DNA of 64,000 nt from UBA6168 sp041752395 (GCA_041752395.1 JBGSWN010000073.1:1-64000); one strand, 5' to 3'. Counted from the first letter of the stretch, positions 41,739 through 50,285 are shown. Notes: generated by a model from the sequence alone, not told the origin. Translations and numbers: made by a program.

Positions 41739-41783
41739 GCTTTCTGTAACCACGTTTGCAGCCAAGCAATCTTTTGGCAAAAC

Positions 41784-41824
41784 GAAGCACCCGCTGGCCA
41801 CTGGCTGGCGGGTGCTTTTTTTTT
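41784..41824 (+). terminator. Terminator downstream of the HYR-repeat gene
   Basis: The stem AAGCACCCGC pairs with GCGGGTGCTT, with further pairing GGCCA/TGGC inside, followed by nine Ts. Confidence 0.85.
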
Positions 41825-41886
41825 GAAGAAAATGGCAGTGTCGGTACATTTTTAAAAATTGGTGCAACGACTTGGGGGGAAAACTG

Positions 41887-41894
41887 CACCTTTG
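41887..41894 (+). promoter_or_regulatory. Possible -7 box of the lamin-tail protein gene
   Basis: CACCTTTG differs from TAnnTTTG at one base and lies 36 bases before the ATG at 41930. CTTGG about 17 bases upstream could act as the -33 element. Confidence 0.35.
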
Positions 41895-41929
41895 CCAGCA
41901 TTGCATTTTTAACAAAAAAATCATTCGGA

Positions 41930-42682
41930 ATGAAGCTCAATTTCACAATAAAAACTCTAGCCTGCTTGGCAGTGTGCTTGCTCGCCTTCGGCAAAATGGC
42001 AGCGCAGTCTTCGGTCGTCATCAACGAGTTCATGGCCTCGAACCAAACTTTCATTACAGACGAAAATGGCGAGTTCGAAGATTGGATTGAACTCTACAAC
42101 AATTCCAACAGCGCCGTGAACCTGACGGGCTGGTTCCTCACCGACAACCCGGCTAACTTAACGAAATGGGATTTTCCCACGAATACCAGCATTGCAGCCA
42201 ATGGCTACCTCATTATTTGGGCGGACGAGGACAGCATCCAAGGGCCGCTCCACGCCAATTTCAAACTGAGCGCACTGGGCGAGCAATTGTTGTTGATAAA
42301 TGCCAGCGGTAGCACAGTGCAGGACATCAGTTTCGGGGCACAGACGGCAGACATGGGCTATGCCCGCTCCCCGAACGGCACGGGCAGTTTCGTCATCAAA
42401 AACCCAACTTTCAAGGCGAACAACGACACGGGTATTTCGGCGGTGGGCGATGTGGAACAGCAGGATTTGCTGGCCATTTTTCCTAATCCGGTCGGCGATG
42501 GAGAGGTGATTTTGCGAAGCGAAAAAACGGAGAATCAAGTGGTTTTGGTTTATGACCAACTGGGTCGGCAGCGCTTGAAAACCAGTTTTTTCAATCAAAC
42601 TACCGTGGATTTGAGCGACTGGCCCGCAGGCATTTACTTCGTACAATCAAGTGCTGGCCAACAAATTTTGGTGAAGCAGTAA
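41930..42682 (+). CDS. Lamin-tail-domain protein with T9SS sorting domain
   Basis: A 250-residue exported protein with signal MKLNFTIKTLACLAVCLLAFGKMAAQ. A lamin-tail Ig domain spans about residues 28-145 (VVINEFMASNQTFITDENGEFEDWIELYN, VNLTGWFLTDN, NGYLIIWADED, GEQLLLINASGSTVQDISF). The C-terminal ~75 residues (LLAIFPNPVGDGEVILRSEK to YFVQSSAGQQILVKQ) are a type A sorting signal. Bacterial lamin-tail domains occur in secreted nucleases, CotH-type proteins and adhesins; this one has no catalytic domain. It is followed by a DUF4956 gene, a pairing seen elsewhere with CotH/lamin-tail proteins and VTC-type polymerases. Confidence 0.88.
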   Translation: MKLNFTIKTLACLAVCLLAFGKMAAQSSVVINEFMASNQTFITDENGEFEDWIELYNNSNSAVNLTGWFLTDNPANLTKWDFPTNTSIAANGYLIIWADEDSIQGPLHANFKLSALGEQLLLINASGSTVQDISFGAQTADMGYARSPNGTGSFVIKNPTFKANNDTGISAVGDVEQQDLLAIFPNPVGDGEVILRSEKTENQVVLVYDQLGRQRLKTSFFNQTTVDLSDWPAGIYFVQSSAGQQILVKQ

Positions 42683-42689
42683 GCCAACC

Positions 42690-42717
42690 AATCACCAGTC
42701 ACTAATCACCTGCCACC
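42690..42717 (+). repeat. Heptamer array directly before the DUF4956 start codon
   Basis: AATCACC, AGTCACT, AATCACC, TGCCACC in perfect register, three bases before the ATG at 42721, so it occupies the ribosome-binding region. Confidence 0.6.
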
Positions 42718-42720
42718 AGC

Positions 42721-43419
42721 ATGTTCGACTTCTCCTTACTTCAGGCCAATACCGACAACCCAGCATTTATGTCCGTGGTGTATGCCATGCTTTTCTCGTT
42801 TCTGCTGTCCATCCTCATGGCTTTTACCTACGAAAAGACCAGCCGTGACTTGTTCGTTTCTGGCAATTTCATACAAGCGATGATACTTGGCGCAATGGGT
42901 GCTACCACGGTGATGCTCGCCATCGGCGACAGTTTGGCGAGGGGATTGGGGATGATTGGGGCGCTGGCCATTATTCACTTCCGCACCAACCTGCGTGACC
43001 CTCGGAACATCATTTTCATGTTCTCGTCGCTGGCCATTGGCATCAGTTGTGGGGTGCATGGCTACAATATCGCCTTCATCGGCACGGTAGCCTTTTGCAT
43101 CGTGGCTTTTTTACTGAAATGGACGCCGTACTCAACTTCAGGGCATCACCTCATCAATGTGCTGCGCTTCCGCTTGGACACAGAGAACGGCATTGCGGAG
43201 CAACAGGTGCAGCAAATCCTCTCCCAGCACTGCAAACGCATCCAGCACTGGCGCTCCGACTATGTGGCGGATGCCGAGGGCAAGCTGAAAACGGAGTATA
43301 ATTACCGGATTGTTTTTAAACAAAAAGGCGGCGAACTGGCGTTTTTGCAGGCTTTGAAAAACGTGGAGGGGATTATGAAATTGGACCTTTCGACGAGGAG
43401 CGAGCCGGAGACGCTTTAA
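42721..43419 (+). CDS. DUF4956 membrane protein
   Basis: A 232-residue inner-membrane protein. Four predicted membrane helices lie in the first ~135 residues (VVYAMLFSFLLSILMAFTY, FIQAMILGAMGATTVMLAIGD, LGMIGALAIIHFRTN, IAFIGTVAFCIVAFLL) and contain the family motif IGALAIIHFRTNLRDPRNIIFMFSSLAIGISCG. A soluble C-terminal ACT-like segment follows (YNYRIVFKQKGGELAFLQALKNVEGIMKLDL). DUF4956 proteins commonly neighbour VTC-domain polyphosphate polymerases and CotH or lamin-tail proteins; only the lamin-tail partner is present here. No reaction is known. Confidence 0.88.
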   Translation: MFDFSLLQANTDNPAFMSVVYAMLFSFLLSILMAFTYEKTSRDLFVSGNFIQAMILGAMGATTVMLAIGDSLARGLGMIGALAIIHFRTNLRDPRNIIFMFSSLAIGISCGVHGYNIAFIGTVAFCIVAFLLKWTPYSTSGHHLINVLRFRLDTENGIAEQQVQQILSQHCKRIQHWRSDYVADAEGKLKTEYNYRIVFKQKGGELAFLQALKNVEGIMKLDLSTRSEPETL

Positions 43420-43422
43420 AGT

Positions 43423-43450
43423 AGTTTTGAGTTTCGAGTTTTGAGTTGGG
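43423..43450 (+). repeat. Heptamer array between DUF4956 and hutH
   Basis: AGTTTTG, AGTTTCG, AGTTTTG, AGTTGGG in perfect register, starting three bases after the DUF4956 stop codon. Confidence 0.65.
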
Positions 43451-43467
43451 TCGAGCAACCTAATCTG

Positions 43468-44949
43468 TCAATGGTCTAAACCCTTCAAGAACTCTACCGT
43501 CGCTGCCATATCCACGCTCATAATCCGGTCTTCCTCGACCATCGGTACGACCTTCCGATAATCTGCCAGCAATTTTTCCACGGACTCCGATGACCGAAGC
43601 GGCCTGCGGAATTCCATCGCTTGAGCTGCGGTGAAAAACTCAATGGCCAGCACCCGTTCTACATTTTTCACCACCCGCCAAGCTTTGGTGGCGGCATTGG
43701 CGCCCATGCTCACGTGGTCTTCCTGGCCGTTGGAGGACACGATGCTGTCCACCGAGGCGGGGGTGCAGAGCTGCTTGGTCTGGCTGACGATGCTGGCGGC
43801 GGTGTACTGCGGAATCATGAAACCGCTGTTGACGCCACCATTTTTCGTGAGAAAATGCGGCAGGCCACGCTGCCCGCTGATGAGCTGAAAGGTGCGCCGC
43901 TCGCTGATACTTCCCAATTCCGCAAGGGCAATGGCGAGGTAGTCGAGGGTGAGGGCCAGCGGCTGGGCGTGGAAATTGCCGCCGGAGAGGATTTCGTCGT
44001 CATCGGGGAAGAGGGTCGGGTTGTCCGTCACGCTGTTGATTTCAGTGGAAAAAACCCGCTCGACGTGGGCGATGGCGTCGTAGCTGGCCCCATGTACCTG
44101 CGGCACACAGCGGAAGGAATAGGGGTCTTGCACGGCCAGTTTTTCCCGAAGGGACAACTCGCTGTTTTTCAACAAGTTGCGGATAATTTCGGCGGTTTTG
44201 AGTTGGCCTTCGTGCGGCCTGATTTTATGCAAAAGCTCATTGAACGGCGAGAGGCGGCAGTCAAAAGCATCGAGGGAAATGGCAGCGGTGAGGTTCGCCA
44301 AATCGTACAATCGGCGAGCTTCCAGTAGGCACCAGACGCCGTAGGCTTGGCAAAATTGGGTGCCATTCAACATCGCCAGCCCTTCCTTCGATTGGAGGCG
44401 GATGGGTTCCAATCCCAGTTTTTTCAGGGCGTCGGCGGCGGGCATGCGCTCGCCTTTTAGGTGGACTTCGCCCATGCCGATGAGCGCCAGGCTGAGGTGT
44501 GCCAACGGGGCCAAATCGCCGGAGGCGCCCAAGGAGCCTTGCTGGTAAATGACGGGTAGCAAGTCGTGGTTGAAAAAATCCACGAGGCGCTGCACAGTGG
44601 CGAGTTGCACCCCGGAGAAGCCTTGCGAAAGCCCTTGAATTTTGAGCAAAAGCATCAGTCGCACCACGTCGGCGGGGACTTCGTCACCCATGCCACAGGC
44701 GTGGGACATGACGAGGTTGAGCTGTAACTGCTCCAGTTCTTCCCGCTCGATGCGGACGTTGCAGAGGGAGCCGAAGCCCGTGTTGATGCCGTAGTAGGTG
44801 TCAAAAGAGGCGGCCAGTTTGTCGTCGAGGTAGCGGCGGCATTGCTCGATGCGATGGATGGCCTCGGCGGATATGGCAATTTGACTGCCAGTTGCAAGTA
44901 TTTGGCTCACCTGTTCGAGGGTGAGCGGGTCAGGGCTGATGTGGTGCAT
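43468..44949 (-). CDS. hutH: Histidine ammonia-lyase
   Basis: Cytosolic enzyme that deaminates histidine to urocanate, the first step of histidine breakdown. The self-forming MIO cofactor triad Ala142-Ser143-Gly144 is in QGSLGASGDLAPLAHLSLALIG. Tyr53 in TYYGINTGFGSL is the conserved active-site Tyr. EGLAMLNGTQFCQAYG, QDPYSFRCVPQVHGASYD and SVTDNPTLF are further HAL blocks. Length, 493 residues, is normal. Other hut genes are not adjacent, so the rest of the pathway must lie elsewhere. Phenylalanine or tyrosine lyase activity is a less likely alternative. Confidence 0.92.
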   Translation of the reverse strand: MHHISPDPLTLEQVSQILATGSQIAISAEAIHRIEQCRRYLDDKLAASFDTYYGINTGFGSLCNVRIEREELEQLQLNLVMSHACGMGDEVPADVVRLMLLLKIQGLSQGFSGVQLATVQRLVDFFNHDLLPVIYQQGSLGASGDLAPLAHLSLALIGMGEVHLKGERMPAADALKKLGLEPIRLQSKEGLAMLNGTQFCQAYGVWCLLEARRLYDLANLTAAISLDAFDCRLSPFNELLHKIRPHEGQLKTAEIIRNLLKNSELSLREKLAVQDPYSFRCVPQVHGASYDAIAHVERVFSTEINSVTDNPTLFPDDDEILSGGNFHAQPLALTLDYLAIALAELGSISERRTFQLISGQRGLPHFLTKNGGVNSGFMIPQYTAASIVSQTKQLCTPASVDSIVSSNGQEDHVSMGANAATKAWRVVKNVERVLAIEFFTAAQAMEFRRPLRSSESVEKLLADYRKVVPMVEEDRIMSVDMAATVEFLKGLDH

Positions 44950-45018
44950 TTAGCTGGTGTTGTTGAAGGATTTCACGAAGAAAAACCTTCTGGTTTTATT
45001 TGTGTTTTCAAAAGTTTG

Positions 45019-45026
45019 CAAAGGTA
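45019..45026 (-). promoter_or_regulatory. -7 box for hutH
   Basis: TACCTTTG on the minus strand, an exact match, about 70 bases before the hutH ATG. It lies in the divergent gap shared with the alpha/beta hydrolase gene. Confidence 0.55.
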
Positions 45027-45036
45027 AAAAACTGCC

Positions 45037-45828
45037 GTGCAAACCAATTCAAACGATTCAAACTTGGAACTGAACTTCAAAACTTTTGGGCAAGGCGACC
45101 CTGTCATCATCCTCCACGGGCTGTTCGGGACGCTGGACAACTGGCAGACCATCGCCAAGCAACTGGCGGAAAACCACTCTGTTTTCATCCTCGACCAGCG
45201 CAACCACGGGCGCTCGCCACATGCCGAGCCGCACGATTATCCCACGTTGGCGGAAGACCTCCGGCAGTTCATGGAGGCGCACTGGATGTACGATGGGGCG
45301 CACGTCATCGGCCACTCGATGGGCGGCAAAACGGCCATGCAGTTTGCCCTCACCTACCCCGATTTGGTGAAAAAACTGGTGGTCGTGGACATTGCCCCAA
45401 AGGCGTACCAAGGCAACCATTTCGAGATTTTCGAGGCGCTGCAAGCAATGGATTTGGACAATATCGCCGATCGGAAGGAGGCCGAGGCATTCCTTGCGGA
45501 ACATATTTCAGCAGAAGATGTGCGGCTGTTTTTGATGAAAAACCTGACCCGAAAGCCGGAAGGAGGTTTCGAATTTAAAATGAACTTGCCCGTGCTTTGG
45601 AAGCATTACCCAGACATCTTGGCGGCGGTGGACGGCGAGCCGTTCGAGGGAGAGACGCTGTTCATCCGGGGTGGCCGCTCGAAGCACGTGACCTTGCCGG
45701 AGGATGAAGTTTTGATAAAAAAGCTGTTCCCGAATTCGGAAATCAAGACGGTGGAAGGGGCTGGGCATTGGGTTCATGCGGAGAAGGGGGAGGAGTTGTT
45801 GGGGCTGGTGCGGGATTTTTTAGTGTAA
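45037..45828 (+). CDS. Alpha/beta-hydrolase, YbfF-type esterase
   Basis: A 263-residue serine hydrolase. The oxyanion motif is VIILHGLFGTLDNW. DQRNHGRSPHAEPHDYPTLAEDL and the nucleophile elbow VIGHSMGGKTAM (Ser94) follow. The catalytic His is in VEGAGHWVHAEKGEELL. The order and the HGLFG/DQRNHG signature match the YbfF family of acyl-CoA and short-chain esterases. The start codon is GTG, giving MQTNSNDSN. It is divergent from hutH. Physiological substrate unknown. Confidence 0.9.
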   Translation: MQTNSNDSNLELNFKTFGQGDPVIILHGLFGTLDNWQTIAKQLAENHSVFILDQRNHGRSPHAEPHDYPTLAEDLRQFMEAHWMYDGAHVIGHSMGGKTAMQFALTYPDLVKKLVVVDIAPKAYQGNHFEIFEALQAMDLDNIADRKEAEAFLAEHISAEDVRLFLMKNLTRKPEGGFEFKMNLPVLWKHYPDILAAVDGEPFEGETLFIRGGRSKHVTLPEDEVLIKKLFPNSEIKTVEGAGHWVHAEKGEELLGLVRDFLV

Positions 45829-45845
45829 AGTATCAAAAAACAGAA

Positions 45846-46829
45846 TCACCTACCCATGTGCCACCTTTCACAATCCTCTTCTGAATAGAGTTTATTGGCA
45901 AAGGACTTGTCAATCCAGATGCAGTCCACGAAATTGGTGCTGCCGTCAAAACGTATTGTTTCTTTTGTAATGATATCTGTGTTGTCACGAATAATAAATG
46001 TGGCTAGCCTTTTATAATTATTTCCTTCCGTCTGCTGTGCTACTAGCGTAATCATTTTAAACTTCTTATCCAAAAAATATTCTTCAATGAGGCAATTAGC
46101 CAGAGAATATAACTCCAAGCATCCATCATACCAATCCTTGTTTAAAACTACACAAAGCTCATTCGTATTGGCATCTTGGCCAGTTATTAGTCTTCCAAAT
46201 GTTTTGCCAATACAAAGGTCAAATTTGCTGGAATCCAAACTGCCATTGATAATACTTTTGAAATGAAAAATTGTATCCCATTTAACATAGCTGGATAAAA
46301 ATTCTTCAGCAAATGCTTCCTTTATTGGGATTGGTATGGGTCTATAGTCTTCGACTTTTAAATATAAATAGCCTTTGCCATCAAACTTGCCAAAACCGTT
46401 GCATACAAGGTTTGAATCAATACAATGAATTCTGGTTGTTTTTCCTGTAGCATCTTCAATAATCGGTGAAGGGATACAATCGTCTTTGGGGCTGTTGCAG
46501 TAAAGTGAACTAATCAACCCAATAGTGTCGTACCTTGTGCCTGGTGAGTAAAGAAAGTCAATCAAGATGCTTTTTTCTACTTCGTATCTCTTGAATAATA
46601 GAGAACCTCCTTCAGTACTATTGAAGTGTAGTATTTTAAAATTGCTGGGAAAATTAAGTTCAAAATATCCTGTAGCAGTTTTGCAACATGAATAGAATAT
46701 GTCGCCGTTGGTCAATAGGATAGTATCTCTAAATGGCAGGCTTTCATCAACAGAACTGCTGTTTGAAGGATTTTTGCATGATGCAATCAGAAAACAAAAA
46801 GACAAAATGAGGAAGATGAATACTTTCAT
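45846..46829 (-). CDS. Hypothetical lipoprotein, AT-rich
   Basis: A 327-residue lipoprotein. MKVFIFLILSFCFLIASCKNPSNSS has a lipobox with Cys at residue 18. The mature part is rich in beta-type sequence with several Cys (FYSCCKTATGYFELNFPSNFKILHF; LYCNSPKDDCIPSPII). I do not recognise a domain. Base and codon use are visibly more AT-rich than in neighbouring genes, suggesting a recently acquired or fast-evolving accessory gene. It converges on the alpha/beta hydrolase gene. Confidence 0.65.
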   Translation of the reverse strand: MKVFIFLILSFCFLIASCKNPSNSSSVDESLPFRDTILLTNGDIFYSCCKTATGYFELNFPSNFKILHFNSTEGGSLLFKRYEVEKSILIDFLYSPGTRYDTIGLISSLYCNSPKDDCIPSPIIEDATGKTTRIHCIDSNLVCNGFGKFDGKGYLYLKVEDYRPIPIPIKEAFAEEFLSSYVKWDTIFHFKSIINGSLDSSKFDLCIGKTFGRLITGQDANTNELCVVLNKDWYDGCLELYSLANCLIEEYFLDKKFKMITLVAQQTEGNNYKRLATFIIRDNTDIITKETIRFDGSTNFVDCIWIDKSFANKLYSEEDCERWHMGR

Positions 46830-46888
46830 TTTTTCAATTTATCACAGTTTTCTGAGTCAAAAAATCGTTGTTGAAGAGGTATGGCCAC

Positions 46889-47317
46889 TCACTTCACCCG
46901 ATACCAATACTGCGTCCGGTAAAAACCCCATAGATACCCCCGCACGACCATCACGTTCGGGTCGCCTTCCTTGAGCCACATTTTGCAGGTGTACCATTTG
47001 CCGTTTTCTGGGTCAAGGATTTTGCCGTCCTTCAATTCATTATCGTCAAGCTCCATATTTTCAAGCATGACGATACCCACCACGGGCTTGTTGTGGAGGT
47101 CGCCAGTACATTTTCCGCACTTCGTGTCGGCGGGCTTGAGCAGCAGCTTGGTCACCTTGCCGTAGTACTTGTTTCCGGATTTATAGATTTCGACGTGGCT
47201 CTTGGCTTGGTTCGTTTCATCGTCAATGGTTTTCCAAGTGCCCGTGAAGGACTGCTGCGCCGTCATTGCGCCAGCGAAGAAAAGGAACATAAACAAGGTT
47301 GTGATTTTGAAAGGCAT
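46889..47317 (-). CDS. DUF2147 domain secreted protein
   Basis: A 142-residue protein with signal MPFKITTLFMFLFFAGAMTAQ. The mature domain GTWKTIDDETNQAKSHVEIYKSGNKYYGKVTKLL...WYTCKMWLKEGDPNVMVVRGYLWGFYRTQYWYRV matches DUF2147, a lipocalin-like small beta-barrel family common in Bacteroidota and Proteobacteria. The function is not established; a ligand-binding or envelope-stress role is only a guess. Confidence 0.88.
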   Translation of the reverse strand: MPFKITTLFMFLFFAGAMTAQQSFTGTWKTIDDETNQAKSHVEIYKSGNKYYGKVTKLLLKPADTKCGKCTGDLHNKPVVGIVMLENMELDDNELKDGKILDPENGKWYTCKMWLKEGDPNVMVVRGYLWGFYRTQYWYRVK

Positions 47318-47403
47318 AGTTTAATTTTTTTGCAAAAAAACAACATGCGCAAAATGTGTTTTGAGAAAAGTGCGGGTTTGTCACCTATATTTCCAACCAG
47401 CCA

Positions 47404-47678
47404 ATGGAATCCACCGCCAAGCAAAGCGTTGATTACCCACACCGCTCATCCATTTGTCGTCTCGACGCTTCTATAAACTGGTGCAGTTTCAAAGATTGTT
47501 TCAAAGTGCCCGACGAAGTGCCAAAGTCTTTTCCAAAATTTGATTACCTACTTTTCCAGCTAATCTTGCCGACACTGTTGGCAAAATCTCCTTTCACGTC
47601 CCCCACATCCCTTACCTTTGCCCCGCAAAAATTCAATCACCCGATGGAATCCACCGCCAAGCAAAGTGTTGACTACAA
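47404..47678 (+). repeat. In-frame duplication of the ABC exporter start region
   Basis: Both 47404-47438 and 47644-47678 encode MESTAKQSVDY with only two base changes, exactly 240 bases apart. The frame between them is open for 80 codons. Confidence 0.8.
47613..47620 (+). promoter_or_regulatory. -7 box for the ABC exporter gene
   Basis: TACCTTTG is an exact consensus match, 23 bases before the ATG at 47644. It lies downstream of the duplicated start at 47404, which argues for 47644 as the start in use. Confidence 0.6.
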
Positions 47679-49404
47679 ACTCCTCGGCAGGGTCGTTGCC
47701 CAGGCCAAGCCTTACCGTGGCACGCTGTCATTGGCGGCGGTGCTGGCCGTGGTGCTGGCGCCCATCGCCATCCTGCGGCCTTGGCTGGTGCAGGAAATGG
47801 TGGACAAGTACATCTTCAAGGGCGATATTCCGGGACTGACCCAGATGGCGCTGTTGTTCATCGGAGTGCTCGTTTTGGAGTCGGTGCTGCGCTATTTTTT
47901 CCTCTATTCGTCCAGTTGGGTAGGGCAGGCCGTGGTACGGGACCTGCGGGTGCGGGTCTTCAACCACATCACCTCACTGCGGCTCACCTACTTCGACCGA
48001 ACGCCCATCGGTATCAGCGTGACCCGTACTATCAGCGATATCGAGAACATCAACGCCGTGTTTTCGCAGGGCCTCATCACCATCATCGCCGACTTTCTGA
48101 CGGTCATCGTGGTGCTCGGCGTCATGTTCTGGGTGAGCTGGAAACTGACGCTCGTCTGCCTCATCACCATGCCGTTCCTCATAGCCGCCACGTATATTTT
48201 CAAGGAAAAAATCAAGACCTCGTTCCAGCAGGTGAGGGCACAGGTGGCCAAGATGACGGCCTTCCTCCAAGAGCGGCTCACGGGCATGAAAATCGTCCAA
48301 ATCTTCAACGCAGAGGCGCAGGAAATGGAGAAATTCAAGGCCATCAACAGGGACTACACCAAGGCCAATATTGACTCTATCCTCGCTTATTCCATCTACT
48401 ACCCCGTCGTGGAAATCATCTCGGCGGCGTCGCTCGGCCTCATGGTCTGGTACGGCGCACGGGAGAGCCTATCGAGCGATGTCACTTTGGGCGCACTGGT
48501 AGCCTTCCCCATTTACCTCAACATGCTCTTCCGCCCCATCCGCATGTTGGCCGACAAGTTCAACACCCTGCAAATGGGCCTCGTCGCCGCTGAGCGGGTT
48601 TTCAATTTGCTCGACCGCAGCGACAATATCAAGAACGAGGGCCGATTGTTGCCCGAAAAACTGAAGGGCGAATTGGCGTTCAAGAACATCTGGTTCGCCT
48701 ACACGGAACAGGATTGGGTGCTGCGCAATGTCAGCTTCGACATAGAACCTGGCGAAACGTTGGCCATCGTAGGTAGCACCGGCTCCGGCAAAACCAGCAC
48801 TATCAGCATCCTCAACCGCCTCTACGAAACGCAAAAGGGAAGCATCGAAATTGACGGCGTCAACATCCGTGACTACGAACTTCATGCCCTGCGCTCGCAC
48901 ATGGCCGTCGTCTTGCAGGATGTGTTCCTGTTCAGCGGAACGGTGTTGGAAAATATTTCGCTCCGCAATGGGGGCATCAGCCGGGAGCAAGTGCTGGAAG
49001 CGGCGAAGATGATTGGGGCGCACGAGTTCATCGAGAAGCTGCCCGGCGGCTACGATTACCAAGTGCAGGAGCGGGGCGCCACCCTCAGCATGGGTCAGCG
49101 GCAGCTCATCAGCTTCGTGCGGGCGCTGGTCTTCGACCCACAAATCCTCATCCTCGACGAGGCCACCTCGTCCATTGACCCAGAGTCGGAATCGGTCATT
49201 CAGTACGCTATCGAAAAGCTGATTGCAAAGCGCACCAGCATCATCATCGCCCATCGCCTGAGCACGATTCGTCATGCCAACAAGATTTTGGTGTTGGAAA
49301 AAGGCGAGGTGCGGGAGTTCGGGACGCACGAAGAGCTTTTGCAAAATGAAAATGGGCGGTATCGGGAATTGTATGAGATGCAGTTTTTGCATCCGGTGGA
49401 ATAA
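47644..49404 (+). CDS. ABC exporter (MsbA-like), membrane and ATPase fused
   Basis: A half-transporter of 586 residues, the usual length. Six membrane helices occupy about residues 20-310 (LAAVLAVVLAPIAILRPWLVQ, MALLFIGVLVLESVLRYFF, FLTVIVVLGVMFWVSWKLTLVCLITMPFLIAATYI). The ATPase has Walker A GSTGSGKTST, Q-loop AVVLQDVFLFSGTV, signature LSMGQRQLIS, Walker B ILILDEATSS and the H-loop IIAHRLST. It acts as a homodimer or heterodimer exporting lipids, lipid-linked compounds or drugs. Initiation from the duplicated copy at 47404 would add an 80-residue, low-homology leader. Confidence 0.9.
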   Translation: MESTAKQSVDYKLLGRVVAQAKPYRGTLSLAAVLAVVLAPIAILRPWLVQEMVDKYIFKGDIPGLTQMALLFIGVLVLESVLRYFFLYSSSWVGQAVVRDLRVRVFNHITSLRLTYFDRTPIGISVTRTISDIENINAVFSQGLITIIADFLTVIVVLGVMFWVSWKLTLVCLITMPFLIAATYIFKEKIKTSFQQVRAQVAKMTAFLQERLTGMKIVQIFNAEAQEMEKFKAINRDYTKANIDSILAYSIYYPVVEIISAASLGLMVWYGARESLSSDVTLGALVAFPIYLNMLFRPIRMLADKFNTLQMGLVAAERVFNLLDRSDNIKNEGRLLPEKLKGELAFKNIWFAYTEQDWVLRNVSFDIEPGETLAIVGSTGSGKTSTISILNRLYETQKGSIEIDGVNIRDYELHALRSHMAVVLQDVFLFSGTVLENISLRNGGISREQVLEAAKMIGAHEFIEKLPGGYDYQVQERGATLSMGQRQLISFVRALVFDPQILILDEATSSIDPESESVIQYAIEKLIAKRTSIIIAHRLSTIRHANKILVLEKGEVREFGTHEELLQNENGRYRELYEMQFLHPVE

Positions 49405-49656
49405 GATGATTCAAGCTACCGTTGGGAATTATTTATAATTGATGCGAATTAGGAGTTGAAAATGGTGTAGTGGTATATTTTAACTGTTGCAGGCGTTTTC
49501 GATAGGCGGGATTATTAAAACCCCGTGGTTCCGGAACAGCGGGGTTTTAATAACCCCGCCTATCGAAAGGAGTCGAGCCATTTTGAAAACTCTTTCGTTT
49601 TCAGCAGTTAAATAAGCGCATTACCAAAATGGTCATTAAAATCACGCTTTCACCCC
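49405..49656. other. Intergenic region holding a long palindrome
   Basis: No gene. Apart from the palindrome at 49497-49568, nothing recognisable is seen. Confidence 0.4.
49497..49568. repeat. 72-bp near-perfect palindrome
   Basis: The 29-base arms starting TTTCGATAGGCGGG match with one mismatch (49497-49525 and 49540-49568). The 14-base loop contains the self-complementary TTCCGGAA. There is no T tract outside the arms, so it is not an ordinary terminator. Confidence 0.8.
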
Positions 49657-50268
49657 CTACTCCCGCACCTTCCCCGACAACACGCTCACTTTCCCATTAA
49701 AAGGATTCCCTGACGAGCGCCGGAACGTGACCACTTGCCCCACATGCCAGAGCGCATCGGAGATGGGGCCGTTGAGCATGTTCCAGAAGGGGTATTCGGT
49801 CTTGTTGTCGCCATTTTGGAAGGTGATGCCCATGTTCTCCAGCTTGCTGCCGGACTGTTGGAGCAATTGACTGGCAGCTAGCAGGTTTTCCAGCACTTGG
49901 CGGCGCTTTACCTCGAAGGTAAGTGCTGAAGTCTCTTCACCGGACCGGACGTTCGGCTGGTTTTTTATGCCGTTCAGGATGACGTTGGAGAGGCCGAGGA
50001 TATGGTCAATCGTCTCCTCGCTGCTGCGAGCTTCCGGGGTGGGGCGGAAGGCGAGGTCTTCGGGACGCAAACCCTCCGTGGCCCAGTAGAAGCGGAAGCC
50101 GATGCCGTCAATCATGCGAGCGGCCACAGTCTCTGGCGTATAGGAATCGGGGTAGGTGGTCAGCTCCCGATAGGGCAATTCTTGGGGCATGGCAGTGGTT
50201 TCGGTTTGTGAAAAAGCTGGAACTTGAAGCAGCAATGGCAGTGCAAGCAGGAGTATTTTCTTCAACAT
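49657..50268 (-). CDS. Secreted DinB-like protein
   Basis: A 203-residue exported protein with signal MLKKILLLALPLLLQVPAFSQ. The helices ARMIDGIGFRFYWATEGLRPEDLAFRP, SSEETIDHILGLSNVILNGI and DALWHVGQVVTFRRSSGNPF carry the spaced His residues and helical layout of the DinB/YfiT four-helix bundle, in which three His bind metal. Such secreted DinB-like proteins are frequent in Bacteroidota; their substrates are unknown. The start at 50268 is set by the signal peptide and by the promoter at 50286. Confidence 0.65.
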   Translation of the reverse strand: MLKKILLLALPLLLQVPAFSQTETTAMPQELPYRELTTYPDSYTPETVAARMIDGIGFRFYWATEGLRPEDLAFRPTPEARSSEETIDHILGLSNVILNGIKNQPNVRSGEETSALTFEVKRRQVLENLLAASQLLQQSGSKLENMGITFQNGDNKTEYPFWNMLNGPISDALWHVGQVVTFRRSSGNPFNGKVSVLSGKVRE

Positions 50269-50285
50269 GGTGGTTTGTTTTGGTG

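Noticed and set aside
43621..44328. Long ORF antisense to hutH
   Set aside because: It lies fully inside a secure hutH gene and its composition mirrors codon bias of the sense strand; no family features.
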